From Bacillota bacterium (lineage in GTDB: Bacteria; Bacillota; Clostridia; Lachnospirales; Lachnospiraceae), in NCBI GenBank assembly GCA_023402845.1, contig JAEYFP010000045.1, forward strand, positions 1 through 64,000: a stretch of 64,000 bases of DNA. The letters are read 5' to 3'. The position numbers were made by a program, and so were the translations under genes. Below are positions 37,000-45,783 of the stretch, piece after piece. The notes below the pieces were generated by a model, which saw only the letters and a program-made list of their open reading frames with translations, searched no databases and was not told the origin of the DNA. Each line of letters opens with the position of its first letter. Positions within the stretch are counted from its first letter, which is position 1.

Positions 37000-38136
37000 T
37001 TATTCTCCTTTTAATACCAATGCTGGCTCTACTTTGGTTGCGCTCTTGATGGGTAACAAACAGGCAATTCCGGTAACGGCAATAGAGGCGACTATTGTTA
37101 TGGGGATAAGAAGCGGCCTGAATAATATATAACTGCCGAAAACATTCACACTGACCGCCTGTGCAAATGCAAACCCTACTGCAGATCCCAAAATACCTCC
37201 GATTCCTCCGAGCAGCATCCCTTCGCCCATAAACTCCCTGATAATGCCGGAATCCGAAGCTCCTATCGCCTTTCTTAAGCCTATTTCACTACGCCGTTCC
37301 GATACGACCGCCGTCATTGTTGTAGCCACGCAGATCATGGTCAAAGCCAATACAATCACGGTAACAAGCCATACCAATGCCTGCAGCTTTGACAAAACAG
37401 TAGTTTCTGATGCGGTGACCCTCTTTACCAGTTTTGCTTCTAGAGCCGGCACGTCTTCATTAATTCTGTCGGCATACGCCTTTAACTGGTCAGAGTCTGC
37501 CAGAACACTCACTTCTGCCAAATCCAGATTTTTTTCATCAGCTGTTAACCGTCCCATATCGTTCAGTGAAATGTATACGTAATTTTCTTCCGAACCACCG
37601 GTATTCAATGTTCCTGCAATCTCAAAATCCACCATATTATCTGCCTGATTTTTATCCTCAGGTGTATAGCTGACTGTTACAATATCTCCCCTCTTTAACT
37701 GCAGGTTTTCAGCTACGGCTTCTCCTACCAAGATCTGATTGTTTGCAGCGGGCCAATCACCGTCAATTAACCAATAAGGGCTTGTCTTTTGTACGGCTTC
37801 CATATCCGTCCCCGCTGCCATGATGGGCTGATCATGTATTCTTACCGTCTTATACTGATAAGCTGTTACTCCCACAAGGTTTTCCTGATCAATACATGCC
37901 ATACCCTGTTCCAAATCCTTCCGGTTAAAGCTTCCTTCCACAGGTGTTAAAATCATATTTGCACCATAATTACGAAATTGTGCGCCCATCTGCCTTGGCA
38001 CATCATAATAAATCGTTATTAATCCCGACAAAATCGTAGCACCGATCGCAATCGCAAGAAGTGCTACCAGCATTCTTGATTTACGGCGCAAAAGTGATGC
38101 CGTTATCATACGAAAAAACATTTTTCGTTTCTTCAT
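37000..38136 (-). CDS. FtsX/MacB-type ABC permease
   Basis: Four-helix permease with a large extracytoplasmic domain between helix 1 (MLVALLAIAIGATILSGLITIYY) and the C-terminal three helices (LVWLVTVIVLALTMICVATTMTAVV and later). It contains SERRSEIGLRKAIGAS, the FtsX-domain hallmark. Such transporters act as mechanotransmitters or exporters rather than classic importers. It is paired with a second permease and an ATPase as in the P19/FTR1 iron-uptake cluster (Cj1661/Cj1662). Confidence 0.9.
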   Translation of the reverse strand: MKKRKMFFRMITASLLRRKSRMLVALLAIAIGATILSGLITIYYDVPRQMGAQFRNYGANMILTPVEGSFNRKDLEQGMACIDQENLVGVTAYQYKTVRIHDQPIMAAGTDMEAVQKTSPYWLIDGDWPAANNQILVGEAVAENLQLKRGDIVTVSYTPEDKNQADNMVDFEIAGTLNTGGSEENYVYISLNDMGRLTADEKNLDLAEVSVLADSDQLKAYADRINEDVPALEAKLVKRVTASETTVLSKLQALVWLVTVIVLALTMICVATTMTAVVSERRSEIGLRKAIGASDSGIIREFMGEGMLLGGIGGILGSAVGFAFAQAVSVNVFGSYILFRPLLIPITIVASIAVTGIACLLPIKSATKVEPALVLKGE

Positions 38137-38163
38137 TCATGGTTACCTCCATTCCTACCTCCA

Positions 38164-39453
38164 TTATCTTCCGTGCAATACTTCTGCCGGCTGTAATCTA
38201 AGCAGCATCCGAATTGCAGGAATACTGCCCGCAAGCGTCACCAGAATAACTAATATGGCCACAATCGGGATCACTACAATACGGATTGCAATCGCGGAGC
38301 CGAAAACACTTTGTCCTATGATCTGGGAAAAACCAATTCCCACAACAAATCCCACAATTCCACCGATCACTGATGTAATTAAAATCTCCGCCAATACCAA
38401 TCCCGTTACAGATCTGTTTTGTGCGCCAAGCGCCTTCATCAAACCGATTTCTCCGCTGCGCTCCATCACACTGGCCGTTACCAGATTACTGATTCCAAGA
38501 GCGGAGCCTACGAGGCTTAATATGGTAATCAAAACCATTAACAATTTTGTTTTATCCAGAATCATGCCCTCTGATTCCGCAACCTGCCTGACGGGCGATG
38601 CCACGGAATCTGTAATTACTTCCTGAATCTGATAACAGATGGAGCTGACATAAGCCGTACAATACCATGTCTCATATTGACTGACCGTTAATGACTCCGG
38701 ATTTTTAGCCGCTTTTACTGCAAGCTCATTATCCGGTGTGGTAAGCGCACTGACTTCAATGCAGTCAATCACTCCGTCTAAACCATCCAGCTTTTGTGCC
38801 AGATTTAACGGAACATACATTTGCCAATCCTCATCTCCGCCGGCTTCAAAAATTCCGACAACCTGGAATGTAACAGACTCCGCTGTTCCGGTTACATGAA
38901 TTTCATCACCAACTTTCATTCCCTGTTTCTCAGCCAGAGAACTTCCAATCATGGCAGCATTCTCATTTGATTCCTTTTGTTCATCAATCCACTGTCCGTC
39001 TACAATTTCCCACCAGCTTCTCAGGCTGCTCATACCTGCATCCAACTGTTCTCCTGTCGGTAAATCCAAATGATGATTAAACCAGCTTCCTACAACCGCA
39101 ACCTCCGTCTGGTCATTCAGCGTCGCCTTTGCGCTGATAAAAGGCGAATAATCTACAATATTGAATGCCCAGAAAATTGTTTTAATTTTTCCGAGTTCAT
39201 CTTCCTGCAAATAGGCCCCGGTGCTTTCGCCGCTTTCCACATCATACAAATCATTGACAACAGAGGTCTGTTTTGGAACCACTGTAATATTTGCGCCGTA
39301 GGTTTTTAATTCCTGATTAACCTTATCTCCCACATCAAGTACCACACTGATCATTGCAGTGGCAAGAGAAGCTCCCAGCGTAATCGTCAAGGCTATCATA
39401 ATCATTTTTTTCCATTGTCTGAAAAAGGTACCACGAATCATCCTAATAAACAT
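38164..39453 (-). CDS. FtsX/MacB-type ABC permease
   Basis: Second permease of the same set (429 residues). Same topology: helix 1 (MIMIALTITLGASLATAMISVVL), periplasm-type domain (GANITVVPKQTSV, FQVVGIFEAGGDEDWQMYVPL), and three C-terminal helices with MERSGEIGLMKALGAQNRSV. AGGAGG precedes the ATG. It presumably forms a heterodimer with the permease encoded next. Confidence 0.9.
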   Translation of the reverse strand: MFIRMIRGTFFRQWKKMIMIALTITLGASLATAMISVVLDVGDKVNQELKTYGANITVVPKQTSVVNDLYDVESGESTGAYLQEDELGKIKTIFWAFNIVDYSPFISAKATLNDQTEVAVVGSWFNHHLDLPTGEQLDAGMSSLRSWWEIVDGQWIDEQKESNENAAMIGSSLAEKQGMKVGDEIHVTGTAESVTFQVVGIFEAGGDEDWQMYVPLNLAQKLDGLDGVIDCIEVSALTTPDNELAVKAAKNPESLTVSQYETWYCTAYVSSICYQIQEVITDSVASPVRQVAESEGMILDKTKLLMVLITILSLVGSALGISNLVTASVMERSGEIGLMKALGAQNRSVTGLVLAEILITSVIGGIVGFVVGIGFSQIIGQSVFGSAIAIRIVVIPIVAILVILVTLAGSIPAIRMLLRLQPAEVLHGR

Positions 39454-39465
39454 ACAGCTTCCCTC

Positions 39466-40713
39466 CTACTTAAATTCTGATTCAAATTCCAGCAGCCCAT
39501 CTATAGGAACTGCGATATATCCATTTTGAATATCATAATCAATCACAATCGGATTGCATCCACCCTTGAAACCAATTGTATTAATATTCATTATGACGTC
39601 ACATAGATTGCATACTACCTGCCCATCTTTTTCATAATAGCCTGTTTCTCCGCAAATTTCACAGGCATCCAATCCGATTCCATAAACAGATGAGTTCGGC
39701 TTCTTGATCACGATAAAGCGAATTGTCACTCCGTTTTCTGTGGTATAACCAAATCTATGTAAATGCCCATCACTTACTTTTTCAAAGGGTACCCATACTT
39801 TTCCGTCTTCAATCAGCGTCTCCTCAATCGGAGACAGTTCAATTTCTTTATTGATATGAGTGTCCACTACAGTCATAATTACAACTGTCATCAAAAAGCA
39901 AACCAGAGTAGTGATGCTCCATCTTTTTCGATTTCTCCATTTAGCAAGGATTTTCCTGCGTTCCGCAGAGTTGGTGTAAGGTTCATTGATAAAACGGCTT
40001 TTAATCAGCAAAATAACAGGAATAATACTGCCCAAAATCAAAGTCATGTAAATAAACAGATTATTATAATTGGATGCATACTTTGATATCACAAAAAGTA
40101 TATGATTGGTCTTTATGATTCTCTTTGCCAGTAATATACCGAATGCAGCTGCAATCTGCTGTACCGTGTTGACAACTAATACAATACTCATAAACATAAA
40201 TGCTTTGCCTTTGGATATTGCAAGAACATTTTTATATACAGAACTCCCCGCAGTAAAAGTCAATAGTAATCCTAAAACAGCTCCAATCAGTTTATAAAGT
40301 GCCGATGTCGCAAAAAATGTTTCTTCCGTAAGCAAGATGACATGCGGAATTTCAAGGAAAAATGGCAGGAAATATAAAAGCTGCATACTGCTTACAACAG
40401 CCAATGCAACCGGAATCAGAATATGCTCTGTTTTTTTCAGTTTTTTAGATAGACCCATGAATATAAAAAACAATATCAGTCCCATCAGTGATATGGTATA
40501 AATGCACAGATTCCACTTTCCTGTATCCACTTTATTCGTCATCGTTTTAAAATACGTAATTACAATCGACATCGCGAAACCGGCAATTATGCCATACTTT
40601 ATAATTTTTATTCCTTTTTCCGCATACGTGTTTCTCACATAGGCGAGTATCATTCCCAGCATGATGATCAATGTAATCAGCTGTTCTGTTGATTGTACCA
40701 AATATTTAAGCAC
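39466..40713 (-). CDS. DUF2318 membrane protein of the iron-uptake cluster
   Basis: Polytopic membrane protein (about nine helices) with a C-terminal extracytoplasmic DUF2318 domain. Its Cys pairs (ACEICGETGYYEKDGQVVCNLCDVIMN and GFKGGCNPIVIDYDI) probably bind iron-sulfur or haem. It is the counterpart of Cj1660 beside P19 in Campylobacter. The GTG at 40713 has AAGGAG 7 nt upstream and is preferred to a start 66 nt earlier, which would run across a hairpin. Exact role in iron transfer is unproven. Confidence 0.85.
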   Translation of the reverse strand: MLKYLVQSTEQLITLIIMLGMILAYVRNTYAEKGIKIIKYGIIAGFAMSIVITYFKTMTNKVDTGKWNLCIYTISLMGLILFFIFMGLSKKLKKTEHILIPVALAVVSSMQLLYFLPFFLEIPHVILLTEETFFATSALYKLIGAVLGLLLTFTAGSSVYKNVLAISKGKAFMFMSIVLVVNTVQQIAAAFGILLAKRIIKTNHILFVISKYASNYNNLFIYMTLILGSIIPVILLIKSRFINEPYTNSAERRKILAKWRNRKRWSITTLVCFLMTVVIMTVVDTHINKEIELSPIEETLIEDGKVWVPFEKVSDGHLHRFGYTTENGVTIRFIVIKKPNSSVYGIGLDACEICGETGYYEKDGQVVCNLCDVIMNINTIGFKGGCNPIVIDYDIQNGYIAVPIDGLLEFESEFK

Positions 40714-40736
40714 TGTTTTTCTCCTTATAACGTAGC

Positions 40737-40773
40737 AAGTACGCTGCACCAAATTCTTCAGTGCAACGTACTT
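40737..40773 (-). other. Intercistronic hairpin between the P19-like and DUF2318 genes
   Basis: Arms AAGTACGCTGCAC / GTGCAACGTACTT pair over 13 positions with one mismatch and an 11-nt loop; no T tract follows. It probably marks mRNA processing or a 3' end stabiliser giving different levels of the lipoprotein and the downstream genes. Confidence 0.5.
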
Positions 40774-40797
40774 TACCACTTTATTTAAGTCTGTGAA

Positions 40798-41475
40798 TTA
40801 CCACTCCTGAGGAACGTAATCCCAACCCTCAAAGGTATAGGTAAGATTTCCGTCAGCAAAGTACTCCTCAAAAGATCCGCCAGGACCGGTCTCGGCATCT
40901 GTATGTAACAGGTATCCGTTTTCCTCGGGGCTATGGATCGTGAACTCCAATGAATAAGTATCTGCATTCGGCAGCGCAATGTTAGCGCCGTAATGAGGTC
41001 CGTCAGATGCACTCATTTCCATAAAGGTGCCTTCCGAAGCAACAGCTCCGTCAGATCCAATCACCTTATAATCAACAGTCAGGTAAGGAACCCAGTCCCC
41101 TACACCAAAGCCCAGATTATTTTGGAGTGCCGAAATATCCGCCTCTAAATGGATATTGAAATCCTCAATATTTCCGTTGCCGCCCGACATGGGTACCGGC
41201 TGGAAATAAACAGCGGACAGATTGATAAACCCAACTTCCTCATCCTCAAAAATCGGATACTCTGTAAAACCGGCAGCTTCACCCGGTGCAGCCGCAGCCG
41301 CATCTGTCTGAACAACCGCCTCTACATTTTCTACATCTTCTGCACTTGCAGTATCTTCTGCTGTCTCTTCCACGGCATCATCTACCGCAGAGGTCTCTGT
41401 GCTGCCGCATCCGGTCAATCCCATGGATGCTACCACTGTCATTGCGAGAATGGTGGATAAAACTTTTTTCTTCAT
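40798..41475 (-). CDS. P19/Tp34-family iron-binding lipoprotein
   Basis: Exported metal-binding protein that partners FTR1 permeases (P19 in Campylobacter, FetP in E. coli, Tp34 in Treponema). A lipobox (SMGLTGC) is followed by an acidic linker and the P19 domain: AVYFQPVPMSGGNGNIEDFNIHLEADI, VPYLTVDYKVIG and MSASDGPHYGANIALPNADTYSLEFTIHSPEENGYLLHTDAETGPGG. The Met, His and Glu/Asp residues of the copper/iron sites appear conserved. AAGGAGG precedes the ATG. Confidence 0.88.
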   Translation of the reverse strand: MKKKVLSTILAMTVVASMGLTGCGSTETSAVDDAVEETAEDTASAEDVENVEAVVQTDAAAAAPGEAAGFTEYPIFEDEEVGFINLSAVYFQPVPMSGGNGNIEDFNIHLEADISALQNNLGFGVGDWVPYLTVDYKVIGSDGAVASEGTFMEMSASDGPHYGANIALPNADTYSLEFTIHSPEENGYLLHTDAETGPGGSFEEYFADGNLTYTFEGWDYVPQEW

Positions 41476-41534
41476 AATAACCTCCTTATGAAATATAATT
41501 TTTATTTAACTCCGAAACCAACAATCTGTCAGTT

Positions 41535-43022
41535 TCAGGAATTAGCATTGTTAATGTTACCCGTCATCACTTCTTCGACAATTTCCCGAATTAGTTTTCT
41601 CAGATGATCTTCCTCTTCCTTTTTCTTTTCGGCTTCCAAAAGCACCCTTTCTTCTTCCCTTTTCTTTTCTGCCTCCATATGAATCAGACGATTCTTCTTT
41701 GTCTGTACGGCAAATATTACAATTGATATAGCCAGAAGCATCAGCTGCGGAATTAACGTCTCAAGTATCGGGTAAATACTGAGCACTTCCATCACATCAT
41801 TCGAGGGAATCCATGCCAGCCATGATGGCGAAGTCATGACGATGACATCCCCTTCAATTAATTCCTTAATGCCGGCTCCCAAAAATGAAACGGACATTAA
41901 AAACATGAGAATACTGGTCGCTGTAAAAAATGGTTTAATCGGTATCCGGACACTGAGCAGGTGAATCGCCAGATAAACAAATACGAGACAAACACTGCCT
42001 ACAATAAAGCCGGCCCAAACCATGTCCGTATTGTCGCCCGCAAGCATCGGCTGAAAGAATAAAACAACCTCGGCTCCTTCCCGGAACACCGCCAAAAACG
42101 CGGTAAACGCCAATGCAAACATGCTTCCTTTTTCCGAAGATTTTTCTGCCTTCGTTTTGATATAGGAACTCCATGCATCCGACTCCGATTTGGACAGCAT
42201 CCAATTACTCACATAATAAAGCACTACCACTGCAATTAACGCGGTTACGCCTTCAATTATTTCCTGTGATGCACTGTTCGCAAGTTTAATTGCATTTAAT
42301 AACCATGCCAAGAAGAAGCTGGCAATAATTCCGATTACGGATCCAAAATATACGGGTGTGACCTTTTTTGTTCTCTGTGCCTTGTCGTTCTCTGTGGACT
42401 TTTTAAGGTAGGTAATGATTGCTCCTACAATTAAGATTGCTTCAAATCCCTCTCGCAGCATAATGGAAAAGCAAGCGGCAAACGCAGCTGTTGCGGCCGA
42501 CTTTGTTCCTCCCGAGCCTTCGCTTTGTTCACTTTCACCGCTGTCACTTTCTTCCTGGTTGCCGTCCAGTATATTCGCATCCGTACGAATCATGGATTTC
42601 AGTGTGTCTACTTCTTCATTGAGTTCCTCTGTGCTTCCGCCGTTTTTGGTGACTGCCTTGCAGGCCGAGAACTGTAATTCCACTTCCGTCTTTCTTGATC
42701 CGGATATGTAACCCATTGCAATTCTCTCAAATCCGGTTGTCTCGTAATATCCGTAGTAACCATGATTAATTGAGTCGTATGCGCCCGCCGCATCGCCTTC
42801 GGCATACAATTCCTTCGCGCGTTCAAACACTGCATCCATTGCATCCGCCACATCATTCCATGTGGAAGCCGGCTGTCCCGATTCCTTGTATTCATCCCAC
42901 GTCGAATAATAGGATTCCGCCGCATAAGCAATCTGCGTCGTACTAAACACCGCCGCCAGAAGCATCATGGTTAAGATTGCTCTTTTTATAAAATTAATTT
43001 GTCTCTTTCTCTGTCTCTTCAT
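41535..43022 (-). CDS. FTR1-family iron permease
   Basis: Seven-helix iron channel of the EfeU/FTR1 family. The two REGxE iron-binding motifs are present: LREGFEAILIVGAI and FREGAEVVLFFQPML. An N-terminal signal and about 150-residue extracytoplasmic helical domain precede the channel. A long charged coiled coil (EAEKKREEERVLLEAEKKKEEE) follows it. It pairs with the P19-like lipoprotein and is flanked by ABC genes. At 495 residues it is longer than EfeU because of both extensions. Confidence 0.92.
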   Translation of the reverse strand: MKRQRKRQINFIKRAILTMMLLAAVFSTTQIAYAAESYYSTWDEYKESGQPASTWNDVADAMDAVFERAKELYAEGDAAGAYDSINHGYYGYYETTGFERIAMGYISGSRKTEVELQFSACKAVTKNGGSTEELNEEVDTLKSMIRTDANILDGNQEESDSGESEQSEGSGGTKSAATAAFAACFSIMLREGFEAILIVGAIITYLKKSTENDKAQRTKKVTPVYFGSVIGIIASFFLAWLLNAIKLANSASQEIIEGVTALIAVVVLYYVSNWMLSKSESDAWSSYIKTKAEKSSEKGSMFALAFTAFLAVFREGAEVVLFFQPMLAGDNTDMVWAGFIVGSVCLVFVYLAIHLLSVRIPIKPFFTATSILMFLMSVSFLGAGIKELIEGDVIVMTSPSWLAWIPSNDVMEVLSIYPILETLIPQLMLLAISIVIFAVQTKKNRLIHMEAEKKREEERVLLEAEKKKEEEDHLRKLIREIVEEVMTGNINNANS

Positions 43023-43029
43023 TGCCGCT

Positions 43030-43713
43030 TCATTCTCCCTTCACCAGTTTCCCTTGATCCATACGGTACATTGCATCGGCGCAGCAGATAGCCTCTTTAT
43101 CATGTGTTACGATAAAAACGGCCCTGCCCTGATTTGCCGTGGTTTTAAAAAGCTTTAACAGTTCCCGTTTGTTCTCTTCATCTAAGTCAGCAGTAGGTTC
43201 ATCCGCCAATATGACATCCGGATTTTTTATTAATGCTCTTGCGATAGACATTCTGCGCAATTCACCGCCCGAAAGCTCCGAAGGCATAATATCTTTTAAT
43301 GCCCGTATATTTGTCTGATCAAGTAATTTCAGTGCATCTTCCTTTTCCTGCTTATCATTTTTTCCTTTATACAGCTCACAAGGCAGCAGAATATTTTCCA
43401 GCACGGTCAGGGACTGTATTGCTGTCTGCCCTTGCGGCACCACACCGAAATGCTCATTGCGAAAGCGTGACAAATGCTCGTCATCCATCTCATAGATGGA
43501 TTCTTCTCCCCAAAGCACCTGCCCGTGGGTAGGTGTCAGGATGCCTGCCAGCATCGTCAAAAGTGTACTTTTTCCGCTTCCGGACGGTCCGTACAGAACA
43601 GTGATCGCTCCCACCGGCAGCTCTATGCTGACATCCTCCACCGCAAAAAATACATTGCTGTCCTTTCTTTTTCTGATATATTGCTTGCTGACATTTTGTG
43701 TACGTAAGGTCAT
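43030..43713 (-). CDS. ABC transporter ATP-binding protein, LolD/MacB type
   Basis: Second ATPase of the cluster. Walker A LYGPSGSGKSTLLTMLAG, Q-loop VVPQGQ, signature LSGGELRRM, Walker B VILADEPTADLDEE, H-loop VTHDKE. It follows its permease gene directly with no gap. Only one permease belongs to this set, so a homodimeric FtsX-type complex is likely. Confidence 0.92.
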   Translation of the reverse strand: MTLRTQNVSKQYIRKRKDSNVFFAVEDVSIELPVGAITVLYGPSGSGKSTLLTMLAGILTPTHGQVLWGEESIYEMDDEHLSRFRNEHFGVVPQGQTAIQSLTVLENILLPCELYKGKNDKQEKEDALKLLDQTNIRALKDIMPSELSGGELRRMSIARALIKNPDVILADEPTADLDEENKRELLKLFKTTANQGRAVFIVTHDKEAICCADAMYRMDQGKLVKGE

Positions 43714-44919
43714 CTAATTATCTCCTCTTAAAATCAGCGCTGCATTAATTCTGCTGATTCTGTATGCGCATGCAGCCGCAGTCATTGCACTTGCAAGCAC
43801 GGAAGATAGGATTGCGCAGAAGATAATTGCAGCTAATTTATCTGTGTTTGGCAGTAAAAAAGGAAGGCCCAATGCATTCTCTATAAAACCGCTGAACAGC
43901 ACCGCAGTCAAAACTGCCAAAATCGCGCCAAGGACGCTCCCCAGTGCACCGATTAATAAATTTTCTTCTAGTAATACAAGGGCAAGTTTTTTCCTGGACG
44001 CCCCAATTACACGAAGAATTGCAAACTCTTTTTTTCTCTCATTGGATATCAAAGAAAAAGAAAGGATGAGTATAATCAGCACTAAAATCCAAATGGCAGC
44101 TACAAGAGCTCCTGCAATTTCAGACACACCCGCCAGCTTTCCGGAAATATCAGAAATCATATTCTGTGTTTGTACGGCCTCCACTCCTCTGACATGAAGA
44201 TTGATATCATTCAAAACTTCTTCAACCGTATAGCCGTCTGCAACATTGATTAATACGCAGGATACGATTTTTTCAGGATCCACCTCTCCAAAATCATAAA
44301 TCTGGCTTTCTTTTGCAGCCGCTATCATTTTTTTAATGGTGTTTTCATTTGCATACACTGCCGTATCCAGATAGGTGCCCGTTTGATCAAGTCTTGCTGC
44401 TACGCGAACTGTCGTTCCGTAAAACTTTAATTCATCTCCCGCGAAAGCATTTAAACTATGTCCTACAAATACTTCCATATCATTTATCTGGCTTTTATAG
44501 GACAACTGCACCCACGGTAAAATCGTAAAATCCGTCATTGGATCAAACCCGATAATCTGTACTTTGTAGGAGCAGCAGCTGGAACTCGCAGAAGCAAGGA
44601 AGAATTGTTCCGACAGCTGCCCAACGCCTTCCATTGAGGAGAGTTTTTCCACTATCGCATCATTCATATAAAAATATCCCGGATTCCCCTGCAAAATCAT
44701 ATCGGAAAGATTTGCCTTTGTAGACGCCTCATAAGGAACTACCATAATATCCGCTCCAAGCCTTGTTTCAAGCGAATTCAAGCCGCTCCGTAATCCCGAA
44801 ACAATCAAAGATCCTCCTAAGACAGAGAAGCAGAGCAGCATAGATAATACAGTCAGCATTAATGTTCTGAACGGTTTTCTTGTGCAGTTGCGAACAGCTA
44901 AACTATTCCGGATTGCCAT
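43714..44919 (-). CDS. FtsX/MacB-type ABC permease
   Basis: Permease of the second ABC set (401 residues). Helix 1 (LMLTVLSMLLCFSVLGGSLIV), extracytoplasmic domain (GADIMVVPYEASTKANLSDMI), and three C-terminal helices with NERKKEFAILRVIGASRKKLA. The ATG at 44919 has GAGGTGA 8 nt upstream and overlaps the end of the DUF4418 gene. Similar genes accompany FTR1 systems in other clostridia; the substrate is not known. Confidence 0.88.
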   Translation of the reverse strand: MAIRNSLAVRNCTRKPFRTLMLTVLSMLLCFSVLGGSLIVSGLRSGLNSLETRLGADIMVVPYEASTKANLSDMILQGNPGYFYMNDAIVEKLSSMEGVGQLSEQFFLASASSSCCSYKVQIIGFDPMTDFTILPWVQLSYKSQINDMEVFVGHSLNAFAGDELKFYGTTVRVAARLDQTGTYLDTAVYANENTIKKMIAAAKESQIYDFGEVDPEKIVSCVLINVADGYTVEEVLNDINLHVRGVEAVQTQNMISDISGKLAGVSEIAGALVAAIWILVLIILILSFSLISNERKKEFAILRVIGASRKKLALVLLEENLLIGALGSVLGAILAVLTAVLFSGFIENALGLPFLLPNTDKLAAIIFCAILSSVLASAMTAAACAYRISRINAALILRGDN

Positions 44920-45343
44920 CGCGCTTCTCACCTCTTTTATTCAACCCGATATTGATGATGATCAAGCCGATCATTAAAATCCCGACTGCAAGAACGGCAG
45001 GACGCGTTATCATACGGCATCTCATATCCGGCATCATGCAGAGCGGAATCAAAAAATCCGGAAACAGCAGCATTAAAATCACTGTCGGAGCCATGGTCAA
45101 TAAAATACCCCTTTTAACTTTTCTGTTTCTTGCAAGTATGAGCAGAATGATATGTACTGTCAAAAGCAATGCGGTTGCGCCTGTCGCCACACCCGCCCAG
45201 TGGCACATCATGAAACCCCCGTCTTCCTTTGCCGCGCACGGCGAAAAGAAAGTCCAAACTCCAACATCTAAAAACACGCTTAGGAGTAACAGAAGAATAC
45301 CTGCAATAAATTCTCCCTTGTTTCTTCCGCTGTTTTTTTGCAT
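44903..45343 (-). CDS. DUF4418 membrane protein
   Basis: Four-helix membrane protein (146 residues) of the DUF4418 family, usually found with FtsX-type ABC genes. Conserved Cys/His positions (FFSPCAAKEDGGFMMCHWAG and PLCMMPDMRCRM) could bind metal at the outer face. GGAGG lies 9 nt before the ATG, inside the end of the upstream 58-residue gene. Function unknown. Confidence 0.8.
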   Translation of the reverse strand: MQKNSGRNKGEFIAGILLLLLSVFLDVGVWTFFSPCAAKEDGGFMMCHWAGVATGATALLLTVHIILLILARNRKVKRGILLTMAPTVILMLLFPDFLIPLCMMPDMRCRMITRPAVLAVGILMIGLIIINIGLNKRGEKRDGNPE

Positions 45344-45346
45344 CTA

Positions 45347-45523
45347 TCACACCTCCGCATTTATAGTCATACGCCTGTTTTCCATATATCTTTGAATCAG
45401 CTCATTTTTCTGTTTCTTTCCTTCATCGGATCTCCATATATGATCTTTCAATCTCTTCCTGCCCGTATTTGTATTCTCTTTTTTCCTTCTTTCAATCATT
45501 TCCACATCTTTATAGCCCTTCAT
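45347..45523 (-). CDS. Small basic protein at the head of the iron cluster
   Basis: An open frame of 58 codons with a strong ribosome site (AAGGAG 9 nt before the ATG at 45523) and its stop 3 nt before the DUF4418 start. The product is highly charged (MKGYKDVEMIERRKKE, then KDHIWRSDEGKKQKNE) with no Cys and no membrane segment, so it is probably cytoplasmic. I do not recognise it. It is the first gene after the promoter and operator, so it may be a leader protein or a regulator. Confidence 0.65.
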   Translation of the reverse strand: MKGYKDVEMIERRKKENTNTGRKRLKDHIWRSDEGKKQKNELIQRYMENRRMTINAEV

Positions 45524-45569
45524 GATTATCCGCTCCTTTCGGTAGTAGATTAACAGATGCAGTTGATTT

Positions 45570-45587
45570 GGTTAGCTTTGACTAACC
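45570..45587. promoter_or_regulatory. DtxR/IdeR-like operator at the iron cluster promoter
   Basis: Imperfect palindrome GGTTAGCTTTGACTAACC. It resembles DtxR/IdeR-family iron boxes (TTAGGTTAGCCTAACCTAA type). It lies just downstream of a leftward -10 candidate (TATATT, 45592-45597), so binding would cover the transcription start. Confidence 0.5.
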
Positions 45588-45591
45588 GTTG

Positions 45592-45618
45592 AATATAGTA
45601 ACACAACTTATTTGTAAA
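45592..45618 (-). promoter_or_regulatory. Probable promoter of the iron/flavin cluster
   Basis: Minus-strand TTTACA (45613-45618) and TATATT (45592-45597) with a short 15-bp spacer, or a weaker TATTCA at 17 bp. Located about 70 nt upstream of the 58-residue gene and adjoining the operator. Confidence 0.35.
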
Positions 45619-45695
45619 TAGTGTTCTAATATCCGCTTCTTTTTCGTTTATTTATGTCTCAATATTATCTTCTTATTAATTTTTTATTTTAGTAC

Positions 45696-45748
45696 TTGAT
45701 TTTTTTTAAAATTGTATCTATAGTTAGTTTAGACTAACTATAGATACA
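45696..45748 (+). promoter_or_regulatory. Promoter and long palindromic operator of the Ada/AraC gene
   Basis: TTGATT (45696-45701), 17-bp spacer, TATAGT (45719-45724). A palindrome with perfect 16-bp arms and 4-bp centre (45713-45748; core GTTAGTTTAGACTAAC) overlaps the -10. Its core matches the operator 140 bp away at the iron promoter, so one repressor probably controls both directions. Confidence 0.6.
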
Positions 45749-45783
45749 TATACCCCCATCGGTATAAAAGGTGGTGATTATAA

